Below, one piece after another: positions 56,046 through 62,035 of a stretch of 62,035 nt of DNA. Made by a program: the position numbers and the translations under genes. The notes below the pieces were generated by a model, which saw only the letters and a list, made by a program, of their open reading frames with translations, had not been told where the DNA came from and made no database searches. The stretch is from Gaiellales bacterium. Its GTDB lineage: Bacteria > Actinomycetota > Thermoleophilia > Gaiellales > JAICJC01. The DNA is taken from assembly GCA_036273515.1 (NCBI GenBank), contig DASUHM010000055.1, forward strand, positions 1-62,035. The letters run 5' to 3'. Numbering within the stretch: the stretch's first letter is position 1; each line of letters starts with the position of its first letter.

Positions 56046-56525
56046 CTACGCCGAGGTCGGCAGCGTGAGGTCGGCCAGCGTGGCGGTACCCAGAACCCGC
56101 AGGGCCGGATCGATCGCGGCCATACGGCCCGCCACGGCGTCCTCGAGGTCGCTCGCTGCCGCGTCGGCCAGCTCTCGGCCCGCGGCGGTCAGCTCGGTGC
56201 GGCCGTACGCGCCGTAGCGGACGGCGAGCCCGCGCGCGCACAGGCGGAGCGCGATCTGCTTCGCCTGGCTCTGGCTGGCGGCCAGCTGGGCCGCCAGGCG
56301 GGTCGTCTCGAGGGGCTCCTCTGAGCGCAGTAGCAGCAGCGCGTACAGCTCCATCGGCCGCAGCGCGCACCGGCGGGCTGCCTCGAGCACCGCCCGGTCC
56401 AAGGCCCTGACCATCCGCAGCCCCGCCGGCACATCGTGGGAGGAGAGGGAGGGGGATCTTCCATCCACGACCGTCAAGCCGGCGCGACTGCGGAGGTCAG
56501 GTGATGGTGTTGCCACGGGCGGCAT
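56046..56525 (-). CDS. MarR-like winged-helix regulator
   Basis: A 159-residue protein. The core reads LRPMELYALLLLRSEEPLETTRLAAQLAASQSQAKQIALRLCARGLAVRYG (by key parts LYALLLLR, LAAQLAASQSQAKQIALRL), followed by a wing (GRTELTAAGRELAD), as in MarR family members. Start chosen at ATG 56525 with AGGAAG upstream; 56549 is also open. Ligand and targets are unknown; the APC permease or the ABC exporter are candidate targets by position. Confidence 0.75.
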   Translation of the reverse strand: MPPVATPSPDLRSRAGLTVVDGRSPSLSSHDVPAGLRMVRALDRAVLEAARRCALRPMELYALLLLRSEEPLETTRLAAQLAASQSQAKQIALRLCARGLAVRYGAYGRTELTAAGRELADAAASDLEDAVAGRMAAIDPALRVLGTATLADLTLPTSA

Positions 56526-56580
56526 TCTCCGCTTCCTGTGGTAGGGCAATCCTCCCCCTTTTGGGGGAACTTTCTGCCTG

Positions 56581-56620
56581 AACTGGAATCGATTGCCCGA
56601 TGGCTTGACCGGTTCCAGTT
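56581..56620. promoter_or_regulatory. Inverted repeat upstream of the MarR gene
   Basis: AACTGGAA (56581-56588) and TTCCAGTT (56613-56620) are perfect inverted copies 24 bases apart, in an AT-richer block upstream of the MarR start and just after the ABC permease stop. A CCCCC-TTTT-GGGGG hairpin lies nearer the gene. Could be operator half-sites or a terminator; function not resolved. Confidence 0.45.
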
Positions 56621-56625
56621 GGCAC

Positions 56626-57441
56626 TTAACCGGTTATGTCGCGGCGGATGAAATGGATCCAGGCGACGGCCAGCGAGGCGACCGCGTACACGATTGACAC
56701 GTAGGCGGCGTGGACGATCGGCGACCAGTCGAGCGGTGTGCGGAAAAGTGTCTCCCACGCGTCCAGCTGCGCTGTCAGCATCCACCGCTGCGCGGCCGGC
56801 GCGTCGAGCACCGGGACGATCTGGGTGAGCTGCTCGATGAGGGCGAACATGAGCGTGCCGACGACCGCCGCGGCGCTGTTGCGCGACACGGTCGAGAGCA
56901 GGATGCCGACGGCCGCCAGCGCGAGCACGGGCATGGCGTAGACGAGGAAGCTGCCGACGACGAGCGCGAGCGCGCGCGACGGCGAGATGACGGTCGAGAA
57001 CGTGGGGAGCGGGTCGAAGCCGCTCGTGATCCCGCCGGCCAGGGTGCCGGCGACGCCCATCGCCACGACCGCCGCCAGGACGTAGCCGAACGCGGACACG
57101 ACCTTGGCGGTGAAGATCGCCGAGCGGCTGGTCGAGCGGGTGAGGATCGTCTTCAGCGTCCGGTTGTGATCCTCGGCCGCCACGATGTCGCCGGCAACGA
57201 GCGCCGTGACGAGCGGGAACAGGAAGAGCGCCGAGAAGAGCAGCGTGAGCAGCGGCACGGCGAACCCGGATTCGACGGCGAAGCGCAGGAAGAAGGGGAC
57301 GCCGGAGTCGGTGGGGCTGGGCGGGTGGAGCTCGATCGCCGCGGCCAGCAGCACGGGCGCCGCCGCGGCCGCGCCCAGGCCGAGGTAGGTGCGCCGCTGC
57401 GCCGCCAGCTTGCGCACCTCCCAGCGCAGCGCCCGCGTCAC
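56626..57441 (-). CDS. ABC-2 type transporter permease
   Basis: A 271-residue membrane protein with six helices (YLGLGAAAAAPVLLAAAIEL, FAVPLLTLLFSALFLFPLV, VVSAFGYVLAAVVAMGVAG and others) and the D-H-x-R-T-L-K-T-I/L-L-T-R-S motif (DHNRTLKTILTRSTSR) of exporters such as antibiotic or natriuretic ABC-2 permeases. Coupled by GTGA to the ATPase gene. Exported substrate unknown. Confidence 0.88.
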   Translation of the reverse strand: MTRALRWEVRKLAAQRRTYLGLGAAAAAPVLLAAAIELHPPSPTDSGVPFFLRFAVESGFAVPLLTLLFSALFLFPLVTALVAGDIVAAEDHNRTLKTILTRSTSRSAIFTAKVVSAFGYVLAAVVAMGVAGTLAGGITSGFDPLPTFSTVISPSRALALVVGSFLVYAMPVLALAAVGILLSTVSRNSAAAVVGTLMFALIEQLTQIVPVLDAPAAQRWMLTAQLDAWETLFRTPLDWSPIVHAAYVSIVYAVASLAVAWIHFIRRDITG

Positions 57442-58367
57442 GCGCCCGCCTCCTGCTCGGTCAGGTCGAAGAAGAGTGCCTCGAGCCCGCCCGACGGGAC
57501 GAGCGCGTGGATGCCGATCCCCGCGGCTGCCAGCGCGAGCGTGAGCGCCGCGACCGCGTCCGGCTCGGCCGCGAACGCGATCGCCGGGCCCTCGGCGCGC
57601 ATGTCGTGGACGCCGTCGGCGGCCCGGCAGACGGCCAGGGCCGCGCCAGGGTCAGTGGCCTGGAGCCGGTAGCGGCCGTCGCTGCGGGCGGTCACCTCGG
57701 CCAGGTCGCCCTCGTAGCGGACGCGGCCCTCGCGCAGGATCGCGACACGGTTGCAGAGCGCCTCGACCTCGCCCATCAGGTGGCTCGAGAGCAGCACCGT
57801 GATGCCCTCGCCGGCGAGGCGGCGGACGAGCGCGCGCATGTCGCGCATCCCGCCCGGGTCGAGCCCGGTGGTCGGCTCGTCCAGGACGAGCAGCCGCGGC
57901 CGGCGCAGGAGCGCGGCGGCCAGGCCGAGGCGCTGGCGCATGCCGTGCGAGTAGCCGCGGACGCGGTCGCCGGCGCGACCGGTCAGCTCGACGACCTCGA
58001 GCACCTCCGCCACCCCGTCGCCGTCGCCGCCGCCGTCGAGGTCGGCCAGCAGCTCGAGGTTGGCGCGACCGCTCAGGTAGGGATAGAAGGCGGGATCCTC
58101 GACGAAGCCGGCGACGCCTTCGAGCGCGGACACGGGATCGAGCACGGGGTCGCGCCCGAACAGCCGCACCTCGCCGGCCGTGGGCTGGATCAGCCCGAGC
58201 ATCATCCGCAGCGACGTCGTCTTCCCGGCCCCGTTCGGGCCGAGGTAGCCGTAGACGTCGCCCGCCCGGACGGTGACGTCGACGCCGGCCACGGCCTCGA
58301 GCGTCCCGTAGGTCTTGCGCAGGCCGCGGGCGGCGACGGCGGGCGCGGCGTCGGGGGGCGCGCTCAC
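57438..58367 (-). CDS. ABC transporter ATPase (ABC-2 exporter type)
   Basis: A 309-residue ATPase: Walker A GPNGAGKTT, Q-loop in VEDPAFYPYLSG, signature YSHGMRQRLGLA, Walker B LLVLDEPTTGLDP and LLSSHLMGEVE with the switch His. C-terminal region matches the CcmA/NatA exporter type. It powers the permease encoded next and is coupled by GTGA to the LolA-like gene upstream. Confidence 0.93.
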   Translation of the reverse strand: MSAPPDAAPAVAARGLRKTYGTLEAVAGVDVTVRAGDVYGYLGPNGAGKTTSLRMMLGLIQPTAGEVRLFGRDPVLDPVSALEGVAGFVEDPAFYPYLSGRANLELLADLDGGGDGDGVAEVLEVVELTGRAGDRVRGYSHGMRQRLGLAAALLRRPRLLVLDEPTTGLDPGGMRDMRALVRRLAGEGITVLLSSHLMGEVEALCNRVAILREGRVRYEGDLAEVTARSDGRYRLQATDPGAALAVCRAADGVHDMRAEGPAIAFAAEPDAVAALTLALAAAGIGIHALVPSGGLEALFFDLTEQEAGA

Positions 58368-59497
58368 AGGCCGCGCGCCACCGCTTCGACGACCGCGTGC
58401 GGCATGCTGCCGAGCACGGTGTACGTCACCCCGCCGCGGGCGAACCGGACGACGGCGCCAAGTGGCGTCACCAGCTCGCGCCCTTCGGCCCCGCCGACCG
58501 AGACGCCGGGCAGGAGGGCCCACAGGCCGCCGCCGGGGTCGCCGCCGCCGGGCTGCTCGAGCACGACGACCGAGCCGAACGAGCGACCGTAGATCAGCAG
58601 CCGGCCGGGCAGCTCGCCGGAGCGGCTGGCCTCGCGGCAGCTCTGCAGCGGCAGGCCGCCCAGCGTCGGCGGCGCGGTGCACGAGACCGTGGCGCCGAGC
58701 GACGGCGGCCCGCCGAAGCGCACGGGCACCGGCTGCATCCCGAACGGGAGCTTCAGCTTGAACACGGACGGGTCGACGGCGCCGTAGTGCACGTTCGAGA
58801 GCGCGAACTCGACCAGGGGCTTCGTCTGCCTGCGTCCGTAGACGTCGAGCAGGAGCGGCGTCCCGGTGTCGGCGTCGACCGACAGGGCCACCTTCGAGAG
58901 CAGGCCGGGGCTCTCGACCGGCGCCATGTGGACGGTGTAGGACGGGCGCCCGGCCGTTACGCCCGGATGCGGCGTCGAGATGGCAAGCGACGAGCGGACG
59001 CGCCCGAGCAGCTGCGACGCGCCGGCGAGCCCGGTTCGGATCCGCCCGAGCGTCGCGATCGACGGCAGCGTGGCGGCGAACGCCGTCCCGTCGGAGGCGT
59101 CGTACATGAGCGCGCGCGTGCCGCGGACGACGAGCTGCGTGTCGCCCTGGTCGGTCTGGAACTCCATCCGCAGGCGCCCGTTCGTGTACCAGAGCCGGCC
59201 GCTGGCGCCGGTGACGAGCGGGAGCGGGCTGCCGCCGGCGCTCGCCTGGGGCACGAGCGACGTCGTCGGCACGAGCGCGTTGGCGTAGCGGAAGTTGGCG
59301 GTGATGCCCTCGGGCCCGTTGCCGCCGAGCTCGCGCAGCGTCAGCTCGGCCAGCGACGCGGGCGCCGGCGGCTGCGCGCCGGTGCGGTCGAGGCTGGCGA
59401 CGGCGTTGGCGGCGACGAACACGGCCGCGACGACCACGCCGACCCCGACCAGCGTGGCGGTCGAGGCCGTGCGCACCCACAGGGTCAGCCTCCTCAT
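58364..59497 (-). CDS. LolA/MucB-like membrane-anchored protein with ABC exporter
   Basis: A 377-residue protein with an N-terminal signal/anchor (TATLVGVGVVVAAVFVAANAVASL) and an extracellular beta-rich domain. Segments ITANFRYANALVP, GRLWYTNGRLRMEFQTDQGDTQLVV, and LLLDVYGRRQTKPLVEFALSNVHYG resemble the LolA/RseB half-barrel (outer membrane lipoprotein carrier-like) that binds lipid. First gene of a three-gene operon with an ABC-2 exporter. A TATCCT -10 box (59512-59507) lies nine bases before ATG. The similarity to LolA is by fold impression only. Confidence 0.65.
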   Translation of the reverse strand: MRRLTLWVRTASTATLVGVGVVVAAVFVAANAVASLDRTGAQPPAPASLAELTLRELGGNGPEGITANFRYANALVPTTSLVPQASAGGSPLPLVTGASGRLWYTNGRLRMEFQTDQGDTQLVVRGTRALMYDASDGTAFAATLPSIATLGRIRTGLAGASQLLGRVRSSLAISTPHPGVTAGRPSYTVHMAPVESPGLLSKVALSVDADTGTPLLLDVYGRRQTKPLVEFALSNVHYGAVDPSVFKLKLPFGMQPVPVRFGGPPSLGATVSCTAPPTLGGLPLQSCREASRSGELPGRLLIYGRSFGSVVVLEQPGGGDPGGGLWALLPGVSVGGAEGRELVTPLGAVVRFARGGVTYTVLGSMPHAVVEAVARGL

Positions 59498-59515
59498 TGG
59501 GCGGCCAGGATAGTG

Positions 59516-59548
59516 GGGACTGTCCCCGCCCCGAGCGGGGACAGTCCC
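59516..59548 (-). terminator. GGGGACTGTCCCC double palindrome after tkt
   Basis: Arms 59516-59529 and 59535-59548 are perfect 14-base complements around a 5-base loop; each arm itself contains a GGGAC-x-GTCCC palindrome. It stands six bases past the transketolase stop and just upstream of the LolA-like promoter. Related in style to the GGGGTCTGACCCC repeats. Confidence 0.75.
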
Positions 59549-59554
59549 AGGCTC

Positions 59555-61396
59555 TTACCGCTTCGCGCCGACCAGCGAGCGCGCGGCGGCCGCGATGTGG
59601 GCGCTGTCGATCCCGGCCTGGTCGAGCAGCTGTGCCGGCGTGCCGGACGTCGGCATCTCGCTCGGCGCGAGGCTCGTGACCGGCACGTTCGCGCCGGCAT
59701 CGACCAGCACCTCGAGCACGGCGTCGCGGATGCCGCCCTCGGGCCAGTGATCCTCGACGACGACGAGGCCGCCCGTGGCCTCCGCCGCCTCGACGAGCGT
59801 GGCCGCGTCGATCGGCTTCACCGAGTACACGTCGATCACGCGGGCGGCGATGCCTTCGCCGGCGAGCGCCTCGGCGGCCTTCAGCGACTCGTGCAGCGTG
59901 ATGCCGGCGCCGATCAGCGTGACGTCGTCGGAGTCGGACGAGCGCACGACCCGGGAGCCGCCGATCGGGAACGGCTCGTCGGCCGGATAGAGCACCGGCG
60001 TGTTTTCGCGCGTGGTGCGCATGTAGACGATGCCGGGCCGGTCGACCATGGCCTCGACGAGCTTGGCCGTCTGGTTCGCGCAGCTCGGGTAGAGCACGGT
60101 GCTGCCGTGGATCGCCCGGAACGAGGCCAGGTCCTCGAGCGCCATCTGCGACGGGCCGTCCTCGCCGATCGAGACGCCGGCGTGCGAGCCGGACAGGCGG
60201 ATGTTCGCCTGGCTGACAGCGGCCATCCGAGTGAAGTCGTAGGCGCGTGCCAGGAACGCGGCGAACGTCGACGCGAACGGCACCCAGCCGCGCACCTGAA
60301 TGCCGACCGCCGCGGCGACCATCTGCTGCTCGGCGATGTACATCTCGAAGTAGCGGTCGGGATGCGCCTTCTGGAAGAGCTCGGAGTAGGTCGAGTTGCC
60401 GACCTCGCCGTCGAGGGCGACCACGCGCCCGTCGGCGGCGCCGGCCGCCACCAGCGCGTCGCCGTACGCCCGGCGGGTGGCGACCTTCTCGCCGACCTCC
60501 CAGGCGGCCGGATCGGCCCTGGAGGGGCTGAAGCGGTTGGCCTGGCCGTTCGCGGCCGGTGGCTGCGGGCGCACGACCGCGTCGCGGCGGCCGCCGAGCT
60601 CCTCGACGGCGGCCTCCGGGTCGGCCAGCGGCTTGCCGTGCCAGCCCTCCTTGTTCTCGACGGCGGCGACGCCCTTGCCCTTCATCGTGCGGGCGATGAT
60701 CGCGACGGGCTGGCCGTCGGCGGCCGTCGCCTCCTGGTAGGCCTGATCGATCGCGACAACGTCGTGGCCGTCGATCTCGAGCGCGCGCCAGCCGAACGCT
60801 TCGGCCCGGCGGACGTAGGTGGCCGTGTTCCAGCCGAGCATCGTCTCGCCGCGCTGGCCGAGCCGGTTGACGTCGATGATCGCGATCAGGTTGTCGAGGT
60901 TCTCGTGGGCCGCGGCCGCGAAGGCCTCCCACATCGAGCCCTCGGCCATCTCGCTGTCACCGCAGACCGTCCACACCCGGAACGGGAGCCTGTCGAGCTT
61001 CTTGCCGGCGAGCGCGACGCCGACGGCGATCGGCAGTCCCTGGCCCAGCGAGCCGGTGGCGACGTCGACCCACGGCAGGACCGGCGTGGGGTGGCCCTGG
61101 AGCCGCGAGCCGAGCTTGCGGAAGGTGAGCAGCTCGTCGTCGGTGATCGCACCGGCGGCCTTGAAGAGCGAGTACACGAGGGGTGATGCATGCCCCTTCG
61201 AGAAGATCAGGTGATCGTTCAGCGGGTTCTCGGGGCGGTCGAAGTCGTAGCGCAGGTGCTTGGCCAGGAGCACGGCCATCAGGTCGGCCGCGGACATCGA
61301 CGAGGTCGGGTGGCCGGAGCCTGCTGCGGCGGCCGCGCGGACCGAGTCGACGCGCAGCTGCTGGCCCAGCTCGCGCCACTGTTCCTGCTCGTTCAT
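59555..61396 (-). CDS. tkt: Transketolase (animal-type short form)
   Basis: A 613-residue complete transketolase. Thiamine-diphosphate domain: AAGSGHPTSSMSAADLMAVLL, SKGHASPLVYSLF, TGSLGQGLPIAVG and CGDSEMAEGSMWEA (G-D-x...). Pyrimidine domain: GEDGPSQMALEDL and RTTRENTPV; C-terminal domain LVVVEDHWPEGGIRDAVLEVL. About 50 residues shorter than bacterial TktA and closer to the vertebrate-type subfamily. Links pentose phosphates and glycolysis. RBS GAGGAG before ATG 61396. A TAGAGT box at 61457-61452 may be its promoter. Confidence 0.93.
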   Translation of the reverse strand: MNEQEQWRELGQQLRVDSVRAAAAAGSGHPTSSMSAADLMAVLLAKHLRYDFDRPENPLNDHLIFSKGHASPLVYSLFKAAGAITDDELLTFRKLGSRLQGHPTPVLPWVDVATGSLGQGLPIAVGVALAGKKLDRLPFRVWTVCGDSEMAEGSMWEAFAAAAHENLDNLIAIIDVNRLGQRGETMLGWNTATYVRRAEAFGWRALEIDGHDVVAIDQAYQEATAADGQPVAIIARTMKGKGVAAVENKEGWHGKPLADPEAAVEELGGRRDAVVRPQPPAANGQANRFSPSRADPAAWEVGEKVATRRAYGDALVAAGAADGRVVALDGEVGNSTYSELFQKAHPDRYFEMYIAEQQMVAAAVGIQVRGWVPFASTFAAFLARAYDFTRMAAVSQANIRLSGSHAGVSIGEDGPSQMALEDLASFRAIHGSTVLYPSCANQTAKLVEAMVDRPGIVYMRTTRENTPVLYPADEPFPIGGSRVVRSSDSDDVTLIGAGITLHESLKAAEALAGEGIAARVIDVYSVKPIDAATLVEAAEATGGLVVVEDHWPEGGIRDAVLEVLVDAGANVPVTSLAPSEMPTSGTPAQLLDQAGIDSAHIAAAARSLVGAKR

Positions 61397-61507
61397 CGGG
61401 GCTCCTCGTCCGGGGGTGATGAATGCCGCGGCGACGCCCGCCGCAGGCGGCACTCTAGTCGCGTCGTGCCCGCGACCCGGCCGCGCGAAACGCCTGGACC
61501 AATGAAA

Positions 61508-61541
61508 CGGGCCCGAGCGGAAAGTCCACCACCCGGGCCCG
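61508..61541 (-). terminator. Hairpin after the Flp pilin gene
   Basis: CGGGCCCG at 61534-61541 and at 61508-61515 can pair (self-complementary 8-mers 18 bases apart), followed in the minus direction by TTTCATT. It lies 14 bases after the pilin stop, in the 158-base gap before tkt, which otherwise holds the tkt promoter region. Confidence 0.55.
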
Positions 61542-61554
61542 GAGCAAAGCGTTC

Positions 61555-61761
61555 CTACAGAGAGGAGATGACGTTGTTCAGCGTGTTCTTGATCGCGGTG
61601 CTCAGGAGACCGAGCGTGACGACGACGGCGATCGTGATCACACCGAGGACGACGGCGTACTCGGCCATGGTCTGACCGGCCTCGTCGCGGACATCGGCGA
61701 GAAACTCGTTGATAGGACTCACCTCCCCGAAGGGCTCGATGGGAAAAGCTTGTATTCCCAT
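61555..61761 (-). CDS. Flp/Fap-type pilin subunit
   Basis: Up to 68 residues from ATG 61761. It has the type IVb prepilin motif DEAGQTMAEYAVVLG, cut by prepilin peptidase after Gly so the mature pilin begins Q-T-M-A-E-Y, then one hydrophobic helix (VITIAVVVTLGLLSTAI) and a short C-terminus. The start is uncertain: GTG 61722 also fits, but the strong GGGGAGGTGA sequence overlaps that GTG rather than preceding it. No tad assembly genes are in view. Confidence 0.82.
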   Translation of the reverse strand: MGIQAFPIEPFGEVSPINEFLADVRDEAGQTMAEYAVVLGVITIAVVVTLGLLSTAIKNTLNNVISSL

Positions 61762-61817
61762 CGTTTCGGCGTTCGCAAAGCCGCTCCGGATCGCCCAATC
61801 GAGGGGTTTGGTACTGC

Positions 61818-61840
61818 AAAAAGGGGAGGCGTCTACCCCT
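61818..61840 (-). terminator. Intrinsic terminator of the LLM gene
   Basis: In the minus direction AGGGG and CCCCT pair across a 9-base loop and are followed by five T. The stem includes the TAG stop codon of the LLM gene. This is one of the few classic U-tract terminators in the window. Confidence 0.6.
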
Positions 61841-62035
61841 CGAGCAATCGCAGCGCCGGCGCGACGGCCCGGATCGACTCCTCCGTGATCGGATCGAGGA
61901 CGAGGATGGCCTCGTCCGCGCCCGCCTCCGCGAGGCCGCGCAGGTGCGCCGCGAGCGTCTCGGGAGCGCCTGCGAGCGGGGCCACCTCGGCCCGCGGCCG
62001 CATCACCCGCTCGGCGGTCGCCTCGTCGACGGTGA
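61833..62035 (-). CDS. LLM-class oxidoreductase, C-terminal fragment
   Basis: Runs in from the right edge; 67 codons and the TAG (61833-61835) are visible. The fragment LAGAPETLAAHLRGLAEAGAD followed by EAILVLDPITEESIRAVAPALRLL (given by parts) is the usual C-terminal helix-strand of luciferase-like F420/FMN oxidoreductases. Identity beyond that is uncertain because most of the protein lies outside the window. Confidence 0.55.
   Translation of the reverse strand, partial: TVDEATAERVMRPRAEVAPLAGAPETLAAHLRGLAEAGADEAILVLDPITEESIRAVAPALRLLEG

Noticed and set aside
1-62035. CRISPR arrays, tRNA or rRNA genes, integrases, transposases, prophage genes
   Set aside because: Looked for on both strands: no regularly spaced repeats, no cloverleaf with CCA-type ends that I could recognise, and no transposase or phage proteins among the frames.

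Overview
This is one continuous stretch of very GC-rich (roughly 70% or more by eye) bacterial chromosome, packed with genes on both strands. It has no rRNA, tRNA, CRISPR array, insertion sequence or prophage that I can see. The gene families (leaderless-style promoters, DUF2630, a CxCG small protein, F420-type LLM oxidoreductases, CGNR/ABATE and PadR regulators, Flp pilin, caa3 oxidase with a qcrCAB-type bc complex, GSDP-coding palindromes) point to Actinomycetota. Class Thermoleophilia is my best guess; this is inference, not proof.

Layout. 1-7 kb: DNA repair, PadR regulator with membrane partner, nitroreductase, acetyltransferase, an SDR gene broken by an amber codon, then an RsbW/STAS partner-switching patch containing the wreck of a CheR-ANTAR gene. 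7-12.7 kb: DeoR regulator, SIS sugar isomerase and a complete sugar ABC importer. 12.8-20.8 kb: cupin protein, TDT-family membrane transporter and narGHJI respiratory nitrate reductase. 20.9-26.5 kb: two PfkB kinases, a LacD-like aldolase, a GH4 glycosidase and a secreted GH114 polygalactosaminidase. Together with the 7-12.7 kb genes these make a plausible pathway for eating alpha-1,4-galactosamine polymers such as fungal galactosaminogalactan. It runs as secreted depolymerase, importer, intracellular GH4, kinase, isomerase/deaminase, tagatose-6-phosphate kinase, aldolase.

26.6-34.4 kb: one translationally coupled operon for cytochrome caa3 oxidase plus bc complex plus CtaG, with a second Tat-exported Rieske protein running antisense to its end. 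35-40.7 kb: DsrE protein, an amidohydrolase/glutamine-synthetase pair resembling a split FluG, a metallo-beta-lactamase-fold hydrolase and a secreted GH9 glucanase. 40.7-41.8 kb: a compact cold-shock/IF-1/zinc-less DksA-like/DUF2630 operon.

42-52 kb: diguanylate cyclase, TetR/cyclase divergent pair, KdpDE-like two-component system, VIT-like transporter divergent from Fur, J-domain protein, CBS protein, LLM oxidoreductase and a CGNR regulator with a divergent small gene. 52-56 kb: aminotransferase, gamma-glutamyl hydrolase and APC permease, suggestive of polyamine/GABA catabolism. 56-62 kb: MarR regulator, an ABC-2 exporter with a LolA-like partner, transketolase, Flp pilin and the end of another LLM oxidoreductase.

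Two sequence-level themes recur. Many start codons lie 5-9 bases downstream of a TANNNT -10 box, implying widespread leaderless mRNAs. A dispersed GGGGTCTGACCCC-type palindrome sits at or inside gene ends.
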